Shown piece by piece: positions 1-12,227 of a DNA stretch of 64,000 bases. Numbering within the stretch: the first letter of the stretch is position 1; the number at the start of each line of letters is the position of its first letter. Source of the stretch: Artemia franciscana (lineage: Eukaryota > Arthropoda > Branchiopoda > Anostraca > Artemiidae); contig NC_088879.1 in assembly GCF_032884065.1 (NCBI RefSeq), positions 22,306,038-22,370,037 on the forward strand. Reading direction: 5' to 3'. The position numbers were made by a program, and so were the translations under genes. Under the pieces are notes generated by a model that saw nothing but the letters and a program-made list of their open reading frames with translations, ran no database searches and was not told the DNA's origin.

Positions 1-293
1 CTTTACAGTCCCTACCAGCGGTGCTGATCTCCGTTTCTTGGCCCTTCAGCCAGGAAGTGCAATGGGGGGTTGGGGGCCAACCATCCTGTGCTTTCGCACA
101 CCCTTCCTGTTTACCTTCCCCAGATTTCTCCAGGTACCCATTTAAAGCTGGGTCGACTCTGGCTAAGCTTACAGAGTCACGCCACTGACTCCCGTCCCAA
201 ACTGAACAATTGGGTACACTGGGATTTGAACCCGCGTCCTTTCAGACAAAGGATCCCAAATCCAGCGCACCAACCGACTCGGCTAGGACGGCT
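1..293 (-). mobile_element. tRNA-derived SINE, copy 1
   Basis: On the minus strand this reads as a SINE head with RNA polymerase III promoter boxes: an A box at about 274-285 (TAGCCGAGTCGG) and a B box at 222-232 (GGTTCAAATCC), with a long variable-arm-like stretch between them as in Leu/Ser-type tRNAs. The head is followed by a body of about 200 bp running to the left window edge. A second diverged copy lies at 61545-61823 in the same orientation and shares both head and body, which shows a dispersed family and not a tRNA gene. The 3' tail is not seen and may lie beyond position 1. The tRNA of origin is not settled. Confidence 0.75.
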
Positions 294-394
<101 letters not shown>

Positions 395-516
395 AATTTT
401 GATTGCTGGAAACCGAAGCATTTGATGCCTTCAGACTTAGTCACTATAAAAAATTAAACTCTATTAAAAAAAACTACCGGATCTATAGATCCAGCAGTCT
501 AAAAAAAATATTAATA

Positions 517-944
<428 letters not shown>

Positions 945-1121
945 TTGTCATCGAGATTACCCCTTTTTAGGGGAGTTTTCTCTCTTTTTCTAAAATTATG
1001 CGAGTTTTTTTTATATACAAATAACTTTTTAAATTAATCTTCAAACTCGAGAATTTTTATATTTGGAATCACCATATAAAGCTGATTCCTTGATGTAGCT
1101 TAACGTTATTAAATAAAAAAA

Positions 1122-1446
1122 AAACAAGTTTTTTCAACTAAAATTAAGGAGCAACATTAAAACTTAAAAGGAACGGACAGAAATTATTACGTATATGAGG
1201 GGCTTCACCCCTTAGTCATTACCTCGCTCTTTACGCAGAGGTTTGAGTTTTGTTCCAATTACTTAAGAATGACCTCTGAATTACAAAAGGTGGTTAATTA
1301 GAATAAATAGTTCTTCCTAAAATTCTAAGAAACTTTGGCGTAAAGAGCAAGGTATTGACTAAGGAGCAAACCCCCTTATATATGCAATAATTTCTGTTTG
1401 TTATAAGCTTTGATGTTGTTCCTTATTTTCAGTTGAAAAAACTTGA
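1122..1446. mobile_element. Foldback MITE, complete copy
   Basis: Two arms of about 110 bp (about 1122-1239 and 1335-1446) are reverse complements of each other. They start with CAAGTTTTTTCAACT and end with AGTTGAAAAAACTTG. The loop-proximal part of each arm contains the family motif related to GCTCTTTACGC / GCGTAAAGAGC. The centre (about 1240-1335) is unique to this subgroup. There is no coding capacity. At least eight further full or partial copies occur in this window. Confidence 0.85.
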
Positions 1447-1449
1447 TTT

Positions 1450-2640
1450 TTTATTAAATTTCTAATCTTTTTTAAATAATGCTGGGAAATCTGGTGCTCC
1501 CTTCACAAAATTTCCCTTCTCCCCTGAAAACTTCCTCCATGGAAAGATCCTCCCACGTAGTAAATCCCTCCACCTGACTCCCCCCCCCTCATAACCACCC
1601 TTGAAACCACCCTCATATGCATAATAATTTCTGTTCGTTTGTAAGTTTGGCGGAAAAATACCCCTCCTCATGGAAATATCCTTTGGAAAATTCAAACCTG
1701 GTGAAAACTTACCCGGACAATTACCCTTAACATGTCCAAGCGGAAATTAATGTCGGTAAAGAGAAAGCAAGACATGTAAAGAAATTTTGCACAAGAATTT
1801 TGGCATAAGAATTCTGATGAATTCCCCCAGTATAAAATTTCCCCTGGAAACTTACGACTCCTTGGTAAATTCTGCCAGTGCGAAATCTCCCCAGCAGAAA
1901 ATCATCCTCTCCTCCCCACCAGAAAATTGCATGCATACTTCTCAATATCAAATATCATATATATAAGCAATACACAAATTTTATAAGTTAAAGACATTGC
2001 CCCAGGAGCTGTGGGAGACCATGTTATCTTCAAAGACATAGTTACTTGGCCTTTCAACCATGCTGAACAAAATAGCTATCTCAAAATTTTGATCGGATGA
2101 TTTTGGGAAAAAATTGGCGTGGGAGGGGACCTAATTGGACTTCAATTTTTGATCACTTAAAAAGGGCACTAGAACTTTGATTTTTGTTAGAATGAACCAT
2201 CTCTCAATTCTCTAGGCCCACTGGGTTGATATGATCAACCCTGGAAAAAAAACAAATAAATAAATACGCATCCGTGAACTTTCTTCTGGCAAAAGAATAC
2301 AAAATTCCACATTTTTGCAGATAGGAGCTTAAAACCTCAACAGCAGGGTTTTTCAATACGCTGAATCTGGTGGTGTGACTTTCATTCAGATTTCATGACT
2401 TTTAAGGGCTGTTTACCTCTTTTTTCGAAAATCAGGCAAATTTTCTCAGGTTCGTAACCTTTGATGGGTAAGACAAAACTTAATGAAATTAAAAAATATA
2501 TTTCATAAAAACAAAACTATATTTGAAATAAGCATAAAAATTCGACTCTTTTGACATAATTATTGGTATCGAAGTTTTGTTTTTTAAAGTTTCTACTATT
2601 GAGCCAGGTCGCTCCTTACTTACAATTCGTTTGAAAAACA
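1450..2640 (+). repeat. Family B repeat next to the foldback MITE
   Basis: The block begins with a stretch of short degenerate units around GGAAA(A)TTTCCCC/CCTGAAAA (about 1480-1930). It continues through the shared core module (about 2040-2200: CTTTCAACCATGCTGAA, then a TCTCAAAATTTTGAT-type string) and ends in a long A/T-rich tail. Related blocks lie at 18360-18720, 39240-40250 (reversed), 40880-41530 and 47836-48900, nearly always abutting a foldback arm. No protein is encoded. Confidence 0.7.
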
Positions 2641-3836
2641 GAGCTGTTTGAAAACTGACATCATAATGGACAGTTCAATGATCACAAATTATAGTTTGTC
2701 TTTGTCATATTCCTATAAAATTTCCAATCGAAAGTTATAGGGGCAATTGTTTCTTTTTTAATGGAAAAAAATAGACTTAGTTAGAAACAAAACAGGCACA
2801 AAAAAACAAAAAAAAAACAGTATTAACAAAAATTATACCGTTGACATAAACAAAACAGCAAACAACAATAAAAGCAAGCCAGTATTGCGTCATTTATGCT
2901 TTACTGAAAACGAAATATAGTGTGAACATTTTTTTTGATGTTTATAAAATTGAAAAACATTACAGTTAAATAAAATCTTGAGGTGCTGAGATTTCCAGGA
3001 ATTATCCATTTATTTTATGTCCATGCTTTAAAAAACATATTGTTAAAAATACATGAAGGAGGAGCAAGGGAAGAGGAGGAGGGGAGTCTGGTAGTGACCA
3101 AACTCCGGTTTGTAGTTTGTTTTTTTTTTGCATCAGGCTTGACTAGAGTTTTCGACTCATTTTTTAATTGGTTTTAAAATTTATTTATTGATCAATATCA
3201 GTATCTGTTGTTTTTATGCTTTATATGATTATTTATTAAATATCTGTTCCTTTTAGGTTTCATTTATTTTTTTATTAATTTAAAAAACTTTTTCCATAAG
3301 ACAAGTTTTTCAAAGAAAAGTAAAGAGCTCCATTAAGCCAAGATTGAGCAAAAAGAAAATCAAATGATATCCCAAGCGTAAAACTACCACAAATCACTAT
3401 CAGCAAATAAACTAAATTCAAAACGAAAAGAAATTACAATAAATAGCTGAGTCAAACTCAAAGCAAGCAAAATTAATATAAGTAGGGCTCTTAACCCCCA
3501 TGCCTTCTCAAGACCAGAAAACAATTTGCGCAACACTGAAAAAAAAAATCAACAACAAACAAATAACCGTGGATTGCCAGCTCAATTTATACTGACATTT
3601 GTTCCTTCAGGTTTTCATATTTTTTTATTTGTAAAAGTAAGAAAGGTGAAAACATTTCAAACGCATTTTGTTTTCAGTAAAGTGCAAATTGACAACAAGG
3701 TGTCAGGGATGGAAGGGCTAGTTGCCCTATATCAATTTTGACTCGTAAAAAGGAGCTACAACTACACATTTCTAATCAAATAAACTTATTCTAAAATTGG
3801 TAACTTACGACCCTGACCCCTACGCTCCGGGAGATT
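2641..3836. other. Non-coding A/T-rich stretch
   Basis: I see no gene. The only recognisable parts are weak traces of the dispersed repeats, for example a foldback-arm-like string near 3295-3340 and a family A trace near 3705-3760. Short reading frames here have no family resemblance and no coding bias. Confidence 0.5.
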
Positions 3837-4290
3837 GTGTCAATCCGAAAGAACTTACTATGTGATCTTTAGACTGCTTTTGAACAAATGGTTATTTCAA
3901 AATGTCAGAAATATAGCACATTCAAAAATATAATTTCTTAATATAATATTTTAATAGCTATAATATATAATTATCAGTTATTAATCTTATTTTAGAACAA
4001 ACATATCTCGTCTTTTGTTTTTATAAACAAAAACACCTGTTTGTGCCAATCCCAAAGGCCTTGCTATCTTATTTTTGGACTGCTTTTGAACCAATGGCTA
4101 TCTCAAAATATCAGTAGTATAGCACATCAAAAAATATAAATTTCTTCATACAAAAGCTTAATAGCTATAACATATAATTATCAGTTATTAATCTTATTTT
4201 TAATAGCTATAACATATAATTATCAGTTATTAATCTTATTTTAGGACAAACTTATCTTGTCTTCTGTTTTTTTTTAAACAAAAATATCTG
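3837..4290 (+). repeat. Diverged tandem duplication (~206 bp unit)
   Basis: Unit 1 (3837-4042) and unit 2 (4043-4290) align along their length, both starting GTG(T/C)CAATCC and ending near an AAACAAAAA.A.CTGTTT string. Unit 2 is longer because a 42-bp segment starting TAATAGCTATAACATATAAT is itself duplicated exactly (4159 and 4201). This is nested local duplication without coding content. Confidence 0.8.
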
Positions 4291-4489
4291 TTTTGCGTTC
4301 ACTTTCCCATTGGACTCAAAAGCCATTCTAATCCTTTCATCTTACAACATTGAACGACAAAATACATTTAAATGTATTAACTTTTCAACTTTTTTTTAAC
4401 TTTTTTAACTCTAAGGAATGTATATCAATATGTGTATACTAAATTGAAAATCCATAGCCATTTTTTTTTTCAGTTAAGTGCAAATTATG

Positions 4490-5280
4490 TTCTGGTCTTG
4501 AGAAATTAAGGGGGTTGTCAAATATATAATTTCCAGACCTTCACGCTGAAAAAATAGTTATCCTCAAAGTTTTGATTTGTTTTGTTTTGGGAATTGATGG
4601 GTGTGGAGGGAGGGACTTGTTGCCCTCCAATCACTTTTGACGAATAAAAAGGACACTAGTCCTTTCAATTTCCAATTGAATGAGCCGTTTTTCGAATTTT
4701 TACGACAACACATGGTCATCTCAAAATTTCTATTACATGGATGTTGGGAAAATACCATGTTTGGGGGGGATATTTATCCTTCAATCACTCAATCTTAAAG
4801 AGGAAACTAGAACTTCTGATTACCAATTCAATGAGCCTCCTCCGAAGTTTATGCGATCGTCCTTTCTGTATAAACCTTATATGCCCCCCTGAGTATAACT
4901 TTCAACCCTTGGCCTGGGGCCTGTAGTGGGGGGGGGGGTTGTCATCCTCGCATATATTGGTTCGGAACTTTTAGCTACGTTAAACAGAATGGATATCTCA
5001 AATTTTATTTGGATGTGTTTGGGGGAAATGGTGGGCGTAGAAGGGGGCTAGTTGCCATCCCATCACTTTCAACTATTAAAAGGGGGACTAGCCCTTTCAA
5101 TTTCCGATCGTATGAGCCCTTTTTGAAGTTTTCTTCGACTACTCCTTTGATACGAAGTGCCCTGGTCTAAAAAAAAAAAAAACACAAAAAAAATTAAATA
5201 AATAAATAAACAACACATTGTAACCACATCACTCTTTACTTAGGCAGCGCAATAGCGCTGCCTATGACAGTGATTTCTCG
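4490..5280 (-). repeat. Family A repeat with terminal hairpin (reverse orientation)
   Basis: This block is the reverse of the arrays at 6334-7500 and 10695-11660. It carries repeated modules of the type CTAGTTGCC(A/C)TCC, then CAATTTCCGATCG and TGAGCCCTTTTTGAAG, with a G-run near 4927-4938. It ends in a hairpin at 5241-5264, with 10-bp arms TAGGCAGCGC and GCGCTGCCTA and a 4-nt loop AATA. The hairpin appears to mark the element end. Confidence 0.7.
5241..5264. repeat. Terminal palindrome of family A
   Basis: The 10-bp arms are perfect around the loop AATA. Near-identical palindromes sit at 6345-6364 and 54204-54227, each at an edge of a family A block. Confidence 0.85.
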
Positions 5281-6333
5281 GTGTTTTAAGTTTAAATTAT
5301 TATAGGATTTTATTTATACTTTTCTTAAGTTTAACATGGCTGTTTATTCAACTTTGAAAAAAAATTGTAAATTATTTTTAAATTAGTTAGCTAGAAAAAA
5401 AGGTTTGCAAATGAAAATAATGAGTGACACTAACTCGAAAAGAATAAAATTTTCTTTTATGAATGGAATTGTCCACCTTACTATCTACGCTAAAGTTTTT
5501 TTTTTTTTTTCATCGATGAAAAAAAAGCTGACAACGAAAGCTGAATTTAGTAAAAAGTTTCTTTTTTCATAATGTTCAGAGAACGGAAGAATTTCACCAA
5601 TTGAAAATAAGCTTCTTATTAAATTTTGTATCCAAATTTTGTAATTACGGCTAACTAGCATCATCATCTGCACAATCACCATTAAAATGGGAAAATTGGA
5701 TTTAAAAATAATCTTATGGGAATTGATAAGAATTAAGGAATCAACACTTATATTTTCCGTATTAAACTTATCACTCATTAAAATTTCGATCTGATTACTC
5801 ATTAAGAATTTATTAAGCAGTGGTATGGATTCATAATGTGAAAATAAAAAACAGAGGAATACACAGTGCTACCCCTACAAAAGTGTTTGAAACAGTAAAG
5901 TTTTCAGTTTTTGTCTCGCCTTGAAAAAGGTTTTGTTCAAGATTTTCCTTGTTTCTCAAGGGGGAGAGCTTTAACTCTCGGATATGGGGTTTTCGACGAT
6001 GGCAATTCCATTGGTGTAGTTTTCATTTTGATCAAACACCGTTTGTGAGGGTTTTTAAAATATCCTTCCAAATTTTCAGAAATTCAGCTTCAAATGGCAA
6101 TTTTTGATCACTTGACATTTTTTTCAAAAAGTGTTTTTACATTTTTGGTTACTATGGGCTAAGCTTCCTTCTTTACTAGATTGCAGCTATTGCTGCAACC
6201 ATGAAAATGATAAAAGCTATCAAGATGAATTTCCCAGCATCAGCATGTGGATCATCGAGTATTTTGACGTTAACATGTTCATAAGAGAGGTTGGAGTTGT
6301 GAAGTCAAACTAAATCCTAGACCGGATTAATTA
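5281..6333. other. Non-coding A/T-rich stretch
   Basis: No recognised gene. The longest reading frame is minus strand 5485-5802 (105 codons). It ends in a poly-lysine run made by a T-tract, matches no family I know and has no supporting splice sites I trust, so it is not called as a gene. Confidence 0.5.
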
Positions 6334-7500
6334 GGCATATCAGAGGCAACGCTATAGCGTTGCCCATAGTAAAGGCCATACGGCTCCAATGATTTATTAT
6401 TATTTTTTTCCTTGACGCACTTCATACGGAAGGGTTCGTCACATAAATTTCTAAGGGGCTCATTCTATTGGAAACCGAGAGTTCTCGCACCCTTTTTAAG
6501 AGTAGAAAGTAATCGAATGGCAACTAGCCTCCTCATGCCCTTTTTTCCCCAAATAAATCTGATAACATTTTGGGGTAGTCATTCAAAAATTGTTCAAAGA
6601 TCATATAACAAAAACTCCAGGGTCGACAAAGCCCCTAGGGCCCGGGGGTAGACGTTAAAAGTTATACCCTAGGGGCAAATATGGTTCTTATAGAACGGAT
6701 GCTCGTATAAACTTTGGAGAGGGCTCATTTGATTTGAACTTAAAAGTTCTAGTTCACTTTGAAGATTAAAAATTGATCGGAGGGAAGCTAGCCTGCTCTG
6801 CCCAAGCCCCTTTTCTCAGAATGCATCAGATAAAAAATTTGAGTAAGCCATTTTATTTAAAATATTTCAAAGGTCAGGTAACAAAATTCCCAGTGACGAT
6901 ACAACCCCCCCCAGGCCCGGGGGCCAGCGTTGTTAGTTATGCTCTGGGAGTATATACGGTTCTTATGGAAGGGATTCTCGTATAAACCCCCCCTCACGCC
7001 CTTTTCCCCCAAATGTATCAGATAAAAATTTTGTGATAGGCATTTTGTTAAAAATAGTTTAAACATTAGATAACAAAAACTCTGGTGTCGACACGATCTC
7101 CCAGGGTCTGGGGACAGGCGTTGTAAATTATGCACTGGGGCATATATGGTTCTTATGGTAGGGATGCTCGTATAGACTTCGGAGAGGGCTCATTTGATTC
7201 GAAATTGAAAGTTCTAGTTTATCTTTTAACATTCAAAAGAGATTCAAGGGTAAATTAACCACCACACCCCCCTCTAGACTCTTTTCCCCCAAAACCATTC
7301 AGATAAAAATTTTAATAGCCATTTTCTTAAATTTAGTACAAAAATCAGATAATAAGAATCCCGGTGTCGACAGAGTCCCCCAGGGCCCGGGGGCAGGTGT
7401 TGTAAGTTATGCCCTTGGGGCATACATGGTTCTTATGGAAGGGATGCCCGTATAAAGATCAGAGAGAGCTCACTTGACAGAAAATTGAAAGTTCTATTCC
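6334..7500 (+). repeat. Family A tandem array, left block
   Basis: About four diverged units of roughly 190-280 bp are present. Each holds an AACTCC.G.GTCGACA string, a GGGCCCGGGGGCAGGCGTTG-like core (near 6636, 6914, 7102 and 7383) and TATGGTTCTTATGGAAGGGA followed by TGCTCGTATAAA. The block opens with the exact 20-bp palindrome GGCAACGCTATAGCGTTGCC at 6345-6364. The same array resumes at 10695, which suggests that the LINE in between split or joined such a block. Confidence 0.85.
6345..6364. repeat. Exact 20-bp palindrome at the array edge
   Basis: The sequence equals its own reverse complement over 20 bp. It is the family A terminal palindrome in a variant form, with GCAACGC arms in place of GCAGCGC. 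Confidence 0.9.
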
Positions 7501-8189
7501 ACTTTATATTCCATTTACAGCCGAATTAACTCTGACAAGTAAATTCTTTTATATTCTTTTAATGAATTCGGCGTAATAGCATCATTTTCGCGAGCGCTGT
7601 ACAAAATGGGATGTGAATTATCTTGGGCGTTCGTTTATCTATTTTTTGAAAATTATAAACATTATTGAAATAAATATGGTTAAGAAATGCGGGAAGCGAT
7701 CAAGACAAAGTGATTTAGAGGATTCAAGAGGATCCACGGAGTCGACTAATAATATCTAAAAGTTAGATAAAATCCCTGAAATAGGCGAAGCAACTAAAAA
7801 TGATGTCTTAGAAAGATGAGATTTTGTTCTTCTTTTTTTCCTTTTCTTTTTTGTTGCTGTTGTTATTCTTATGTCTATTTTATTTTTCATTGTTCTTATC
7901 TTCGAAATATCCGTCTTTTTTCTCTTTTTCTTTACTTTTCTTTCCTCTTTTTGTCTTTACATTGGCTCACTGACATGTGATGCGGAATTATCATTGAATT
8001 TGGATTATGGATGATTTGAATATTTTTCAAGTCCCTGCTGGTAGGTTGGAGGAACTGGAAAAACATCCTCTTGACATAAACAAATATTTTCATAAATTTT
8101 CGCCACAAGATCAAGATTTGTCAGTTCCTTATATTGCACCTAAAAATAAATATTTATGTATTCATGATCTTCCACCTTTAAATAATCAT

Positions 8190-8895
8190 ATAAAACGAAT
8201 GTAATTTTGGAATTGTAGAGGACTAAATAGCAGCCTAAATTTTTGCATGATTTTTTTTTAAAGTATCTTCAACAGATGTGTTAGGAGTTTGTGAAACATT
8301 CCTTGACGAAAATAATACATTTCAACATTATGAAAACTATCGATTTTTCGGTGTTAGTCGCAAAAAGATTAGGAGGGGAGGAGTAGGTATTTTTATACAA
8401 AAGGACTTTACATCTTCTTTACGTAATGATTTTATGATTTGGAATGTTGAGATGCTATTTGAGAGTTGTGTAGTAGAAGTGCGATGGAAGAAATATGTTT
8501 TTGGTAATTGTAGTATATCGGCCACCATCGTCTAGTCTTCAAGAGTTTTTAAGACAATATGAGTCATTGCTAGATGCTCTCACCCAACAACACCATCCAT
8601 TTTATGTAATGTGAGATTTTAATGTTGAATTAATGCGTCATAATGCTGTGACATCTAATAAGGGATTGGCATTTTTGAACATTTCGTTCTTGCATGGTTT
8701 GTTACCTACTTGCTTACTACCGTCAAGAATTTGTGATAGCCATGCAACTCTTATTGATAACATTTTCACACTGCAAAATTGCTTTGATACCCATATTATT
8801 TTAAATGATACGTCTGATCATTGTGTTGTTGTTTCGGTTAACTTTTGTTCTCAGAGAGGCAGAAGCAAAATATTATCAAAAGAAATTTCGTGAAT
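8190..8895 (+). pseudogene. LINE APE-type endonuclease domain (broken)
   Basis: Readable pieces in shifting frames give the order expected of an APE-like LINE endonuclease: WNCRGLNS at the start (about 8208), then LGVCETFLDENN (about 8282), a YRPP-like strand (about 8515), a DFNVEL motif (about 8615-8635) preceded by a stop codon, and finally SDHCVVVSVNF (about 8814-8845). The SDH catalytic triplet is present. Several stops and frameshifts show that it is dead. It feeds directly into the linker and reverse transcriptase that follow. Confidence 0.8.
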
Positions 8896-10330
8896 GCGAT
8901 TCACCTCGGAAAACATGGAAAATAATAAATGAAAGAATAAATAATGTCAGAACAAGAAATATTCCATCCCATATTACAAATAATGAAAGAGTTAAAATAA
9001 CGGATGAGAGAGTAATGGCACAAGCATTTGCTAACCATTTTAGGAAGATTGGACATGATCTGGTGGATCAAATTTCTGATGGGACACATAATTATAGAAA
9101 ATATATTCCAAATAAATTAGATAAGACTATTTTTATGTACCCTATCCAGTTCAAAATCCGAAAAACGGATTTTCGATAGGATGTGACGGTATGTCGACTT
9201 CTCTGTTTAAAGAATTAGCTGAGTTACTTAGTCAGCCGCTTTTATTTATTTTTAATTCTTGCACGAACATTGGTCTTTTTCCAGTTTGTCTTAAAGTAGC
9301 TAAGGTTTTACCTTTGTTTAAAAAAGGCGATAAAGATAATCCAAGTAATTACAGGCCTATTGCTATTTTATGACCTGTTTCTAAAGTTTTTATAAAATAA
9401 TAAAGAGTAGATTTACTTCATTTCTGGTAAAGAATAATTTTTTTTTCTCCCAATCAGTTTGGTTTCTTGCGTGGTAGGTCAACAGAGCAAGCAGTAGCTG
9501 CTTTACATAATTTCTTATCGGATGCTATGGATGATAGCTTCTTGGCGGCAACTTTAGTTTTTGACATTAAAAAAGCTTTTGATACAATAGAACATGCAAT
9601 TCTTTTTGGTAAATTGGAAAATGTAAGAATTCGTGGAATAGCTCTTGAGTTAGTGAGATCTTATTTATTAGAAGAAGTTTTACAGTTTATGTTGGTGAGG
9701 AATCATCTCATATTTTTCCTTTAGAAAATATAGGAGTTCCATAAGGGTCGGTATTGGGGCCGTTACTTTTTTTATATACATAAATGACCTTCCAAAATGT
9801 ATGCCTTCGGACGATGAATTACCAATATTGTTTGCAGACGACACAGCTATTAGTTTGAAGGCTGGCAACGAGGAAGACCTACGAATGGCCCTCGAAACTG
9901 TAGCTTTTAGTGTAAATTCTTGGTTTCATGCGAATCGACTAATACCTAACCTAGAGAAGTTGGAATTTGTGGTTTTTGGGAGAAGTTTGAGAGTAGTGAA
10001 GCGTGTATCATTTAAAACTATTAGTATTGGAGCTTCCTCCATAAAAAGAGTGGATGTATTTAGATATTTAGGTATCTACATTGACTCAACTCTGTCTTTC
10101 AAGGCGCATATTAATAAACTCGAGGCAACAGTGTCCAGGAATCTCGGCTGTTTGCATAGAGTAACGTTCCTGTTTCCTTACCAAATAATGAGAAAATTAT
10201 ATTTTTCATTAGTGGAATGCTATTTTCAATATTGCCCGACCGTTTGGATGCTGACATTCCATTCACATTAAACGAAGACTCCAAATTGTCCAAAACAAGG
10301 CAATAAGGATCCTGGACCTTTTTTTTTAAC
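8896..10330 (+). pseudogene. LINE reverse transcriptase (broken)
   Basis: A linker region (8896-9180) is followed by RT blocks: LPLFKKGDKDNPSNYRPIA (about 9310-9366), a premature stop, a GRSTEQAVAALHNFL block (about 9473-9517), FDIKKAFDTIEH (about 9560-9595), the catalytic FADD at 9831-9842, FRYLGIYIDSTLSFKAHI (about 10058-10113), and thumb-like LYFSLVECYFQYCPTVW. After a frameshift comes a QIVQNKAIRIL-type string near 10280-10310, typical of LINE C-termini. At least four frame breaks are visible. The palm catalytic residues survive even though the frame does not. Confidence 0.85.
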
Positions 10331-10672
10331 ACACCCTAGGAAGACAAAAGAATTATCTGAAACTAAAACATCATTTTTATTTCTTGATATTCTTCATTTA
10401 TAACAAATTTTTCACCTTAATATAGGCATATGGCTTTTAGAAATCCAACGTAGGGATAATTTTTTCAATAAAATGAAACTCTTGGTTGAAAATAAAAATA
10501 GCCATTTATCAAGAGCAAGGAATAAGTTTCTTTTTCCTTTTATTAAAAATGAGAGATCAAGACTAAGTTTAAGAATTCCTTCTTCTTTTTTCTCTGTCTA
10601 TTGTTAAAGGAGACAAAACGAATTGCCTCCCTGTCTCCTTTGTATAAGATTTATGTATATCGTTTCTTGTTT

Positions 10673-10694
10673 AATAAAGTCAAGTCAAAAAAAA
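10673..10694 (+). terminator. LINE polyadenylation signal and A-tail
   Basis: AATAAA at 10673-10678 is followed nine bases later by an A8 run. Family A sequence begins right after the tail, which fixes the 3' end of the LINE. Confidence 0.8.
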
Positions 10695-11660
10695 GAGCCT
10701 AAGGTAAATGCCGTATGGCTCCAATGTTTTACTATTTGTTTGTTTTTTTCCCTACAGGCACTTCATATAAAAAGGGTCGTTGCATAAGCTTCGGACGGGG
10801 CTCATTCGATTGTAAAGTTCTAGTGTCCTGTCTAAGCGTCAAAAGTAATCGGAGGGCAACCAGGCCCCCCATGCCGTTTTTTCCCAAATGCATCCAATAA
10901 AATTTTGAAATAGCCATTTTGTTAAAAATAGTTCAAAGACCATATAACAGAAAGGCCAGTGTTGACACAGCCCCAAGGGTCGGAATGCAGGCGTTGTAAG
11001 TTATCCCAAGGGGGCATATGTGGTTCTTATGGAAGGGGGGCTCGTATAAACTTCAGAGAGGGCTAATTTGATTGGAAATTGGTAGTTCTAACTCACTTTT
11101 CAAGAGTAAAAAATGATGTGAGACAACTAGCCCCCGTCCCTCTATGACTTTTTTCCTCAAACCCATCCGATAAAAACTTAGAGATAGCCATTTAAAAAAG
11201 AAATAGTTCAATCATCATATAACGAAAACTCCGGCGTCGACACAACCCCCCAGGGCCCGGGGGCAGGCGTTGTAAGTTGCGCCCCTGTGACATATATGGT
11301 TATTATGGAAGAGATACTCGTATAAACCTCAGAGAGGCCTCATTTGATTGGAAATTGAAAGTTTTAGTTACCTTTTTAAGAGTTATCAAAAGTGATCCCT
11401 CACCACACCTTTTGCCCCAAATACATCCGATAAAAATTTTGACATAGCCATTTTGTTAAAAATAGTCTAAAATTCAAATTAATATAAATTAGGGGTTAAG
11501 AAATCCTTCATGGCACCCGGACAGGAATTCTAACTTCTGTACGTTGTAAGTTCTTAATAATCCAAAGTGATCAAAAAGTAACAAGCCCATCCCTCCTTGT
11601 GCGTCTTTTCTCCAAATGCATCGTATCAAGATTTTGAAACTTTGTTTAAAATAGTCCAAA
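10695..11660 (+). repeat. Family A tandem array, right block
   Basis: The first bases, GAGCCTAAGG, resemble the right half of the family A palindrome. The typical units follow: CCGTATGGCTCCAATG, CACTTCATATAAAAAGGGTCG, GGGCCCGGGGGCAGGCGTTG (about 11253) and TATGGTTATTATGGAAGAGA. Units of about 280 bp decay toward 11500-11660. The LINE A-tail abuts this block directly. Confidence 0.85.
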
Positions 11661-12227
11661 ATTCAAATTACAATCCTATAACTTTAAGCTGGACTTACAT
11701 AAATCCAATTTAAGTTTCACTCGTCTTAATATTTATTTACTCATTTATTTTAGTAACTATAGTTTGTTTGTTTGCTTTGATTGTTTAATTAATTTCTGTT
11801 CGCTTTGGGTTTAATTTATTCTGTAAGAGTAATTTCTGGTTGTTTTGTATTTGAGTTATTGTAGATTTCTATTTCTTTTGATCTTAAGTTTAATATGGCT
11901 TTTGCTTTTCTTTACAAACTTCTTTCTCGAAAAGTTTTTTAATTAATTTCAAAAAGAGGTGAAATTTATGCTGCATATGAGCTAAGATATTGCTTCAAAT
12001 ACACTGTTTCCCGCTTCTTTGCGACAATCGAAACCGTTAAGATTTTTAGCTGTTGGCCCTTTCAGACTGTCACTGCAAGATCATTTCTAGCTATAAACAT
12101 AGCAATAGCGACGATAACTGAACAAAATATACCTTATCGAAACATAAAATACAGCAATAGCCACATTGCAGGGAATAAAACGGAGCTACAGAAAGCAACA
12201 GCATTCACATCCTGTGAAAAACCTTAC
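11661..12227 (-). other. Intron 4 sequence of guanine deaminase
   Basis: A/T-rich sequence immediately 3' of exon 4 on the minus strand. No further guanine deaminase exon was recognised here or further left, so the rest of the gene probably lies beyond position 1 or in a stretch I failed to recognise. Confidence 0.45.

Larger units (their letters stand above)
7510..10694 (+). mobile_element. Non-LTR retrotransposon (LINE), decayed
   Basis: The element encodes, in broken frames, an APE-type endonuclease and then a reverse transcriptase on the plus strand. It ends with a polyadenylation signal AATAAA at 10673-10678 and an A-tail of 8 at 10687-10694. The 5' boundary is uncertain, somewhere in 7510-7680. 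A T/C-rich tract at about 7825-7960 lies ahead of the endonuclease frame. The protein style (F-DIKKAFDT, FADDT, YLGIYIDS) fits the Jockey/CR1-like LINE groups, but the clade is not resolved. It lies antisense to the guanine deaminase gene, left of exon 4. Confidence 0.85.

Noticed and set aside
222..285. A tRNA gene on the minus strand
   Set aside because: The A and B boxes are good, but the sequence continues into a body shared with a second copy at 61545-61823, and the anticodon arm and acceptor stem do not pair convincingly. It is a SINE head.
5485..5802. 105-codon ORF on the minus strand
   Set aside because: A/T-rich with a poly-lysine end from a T-tract, no known domain, and no copy or splice support.
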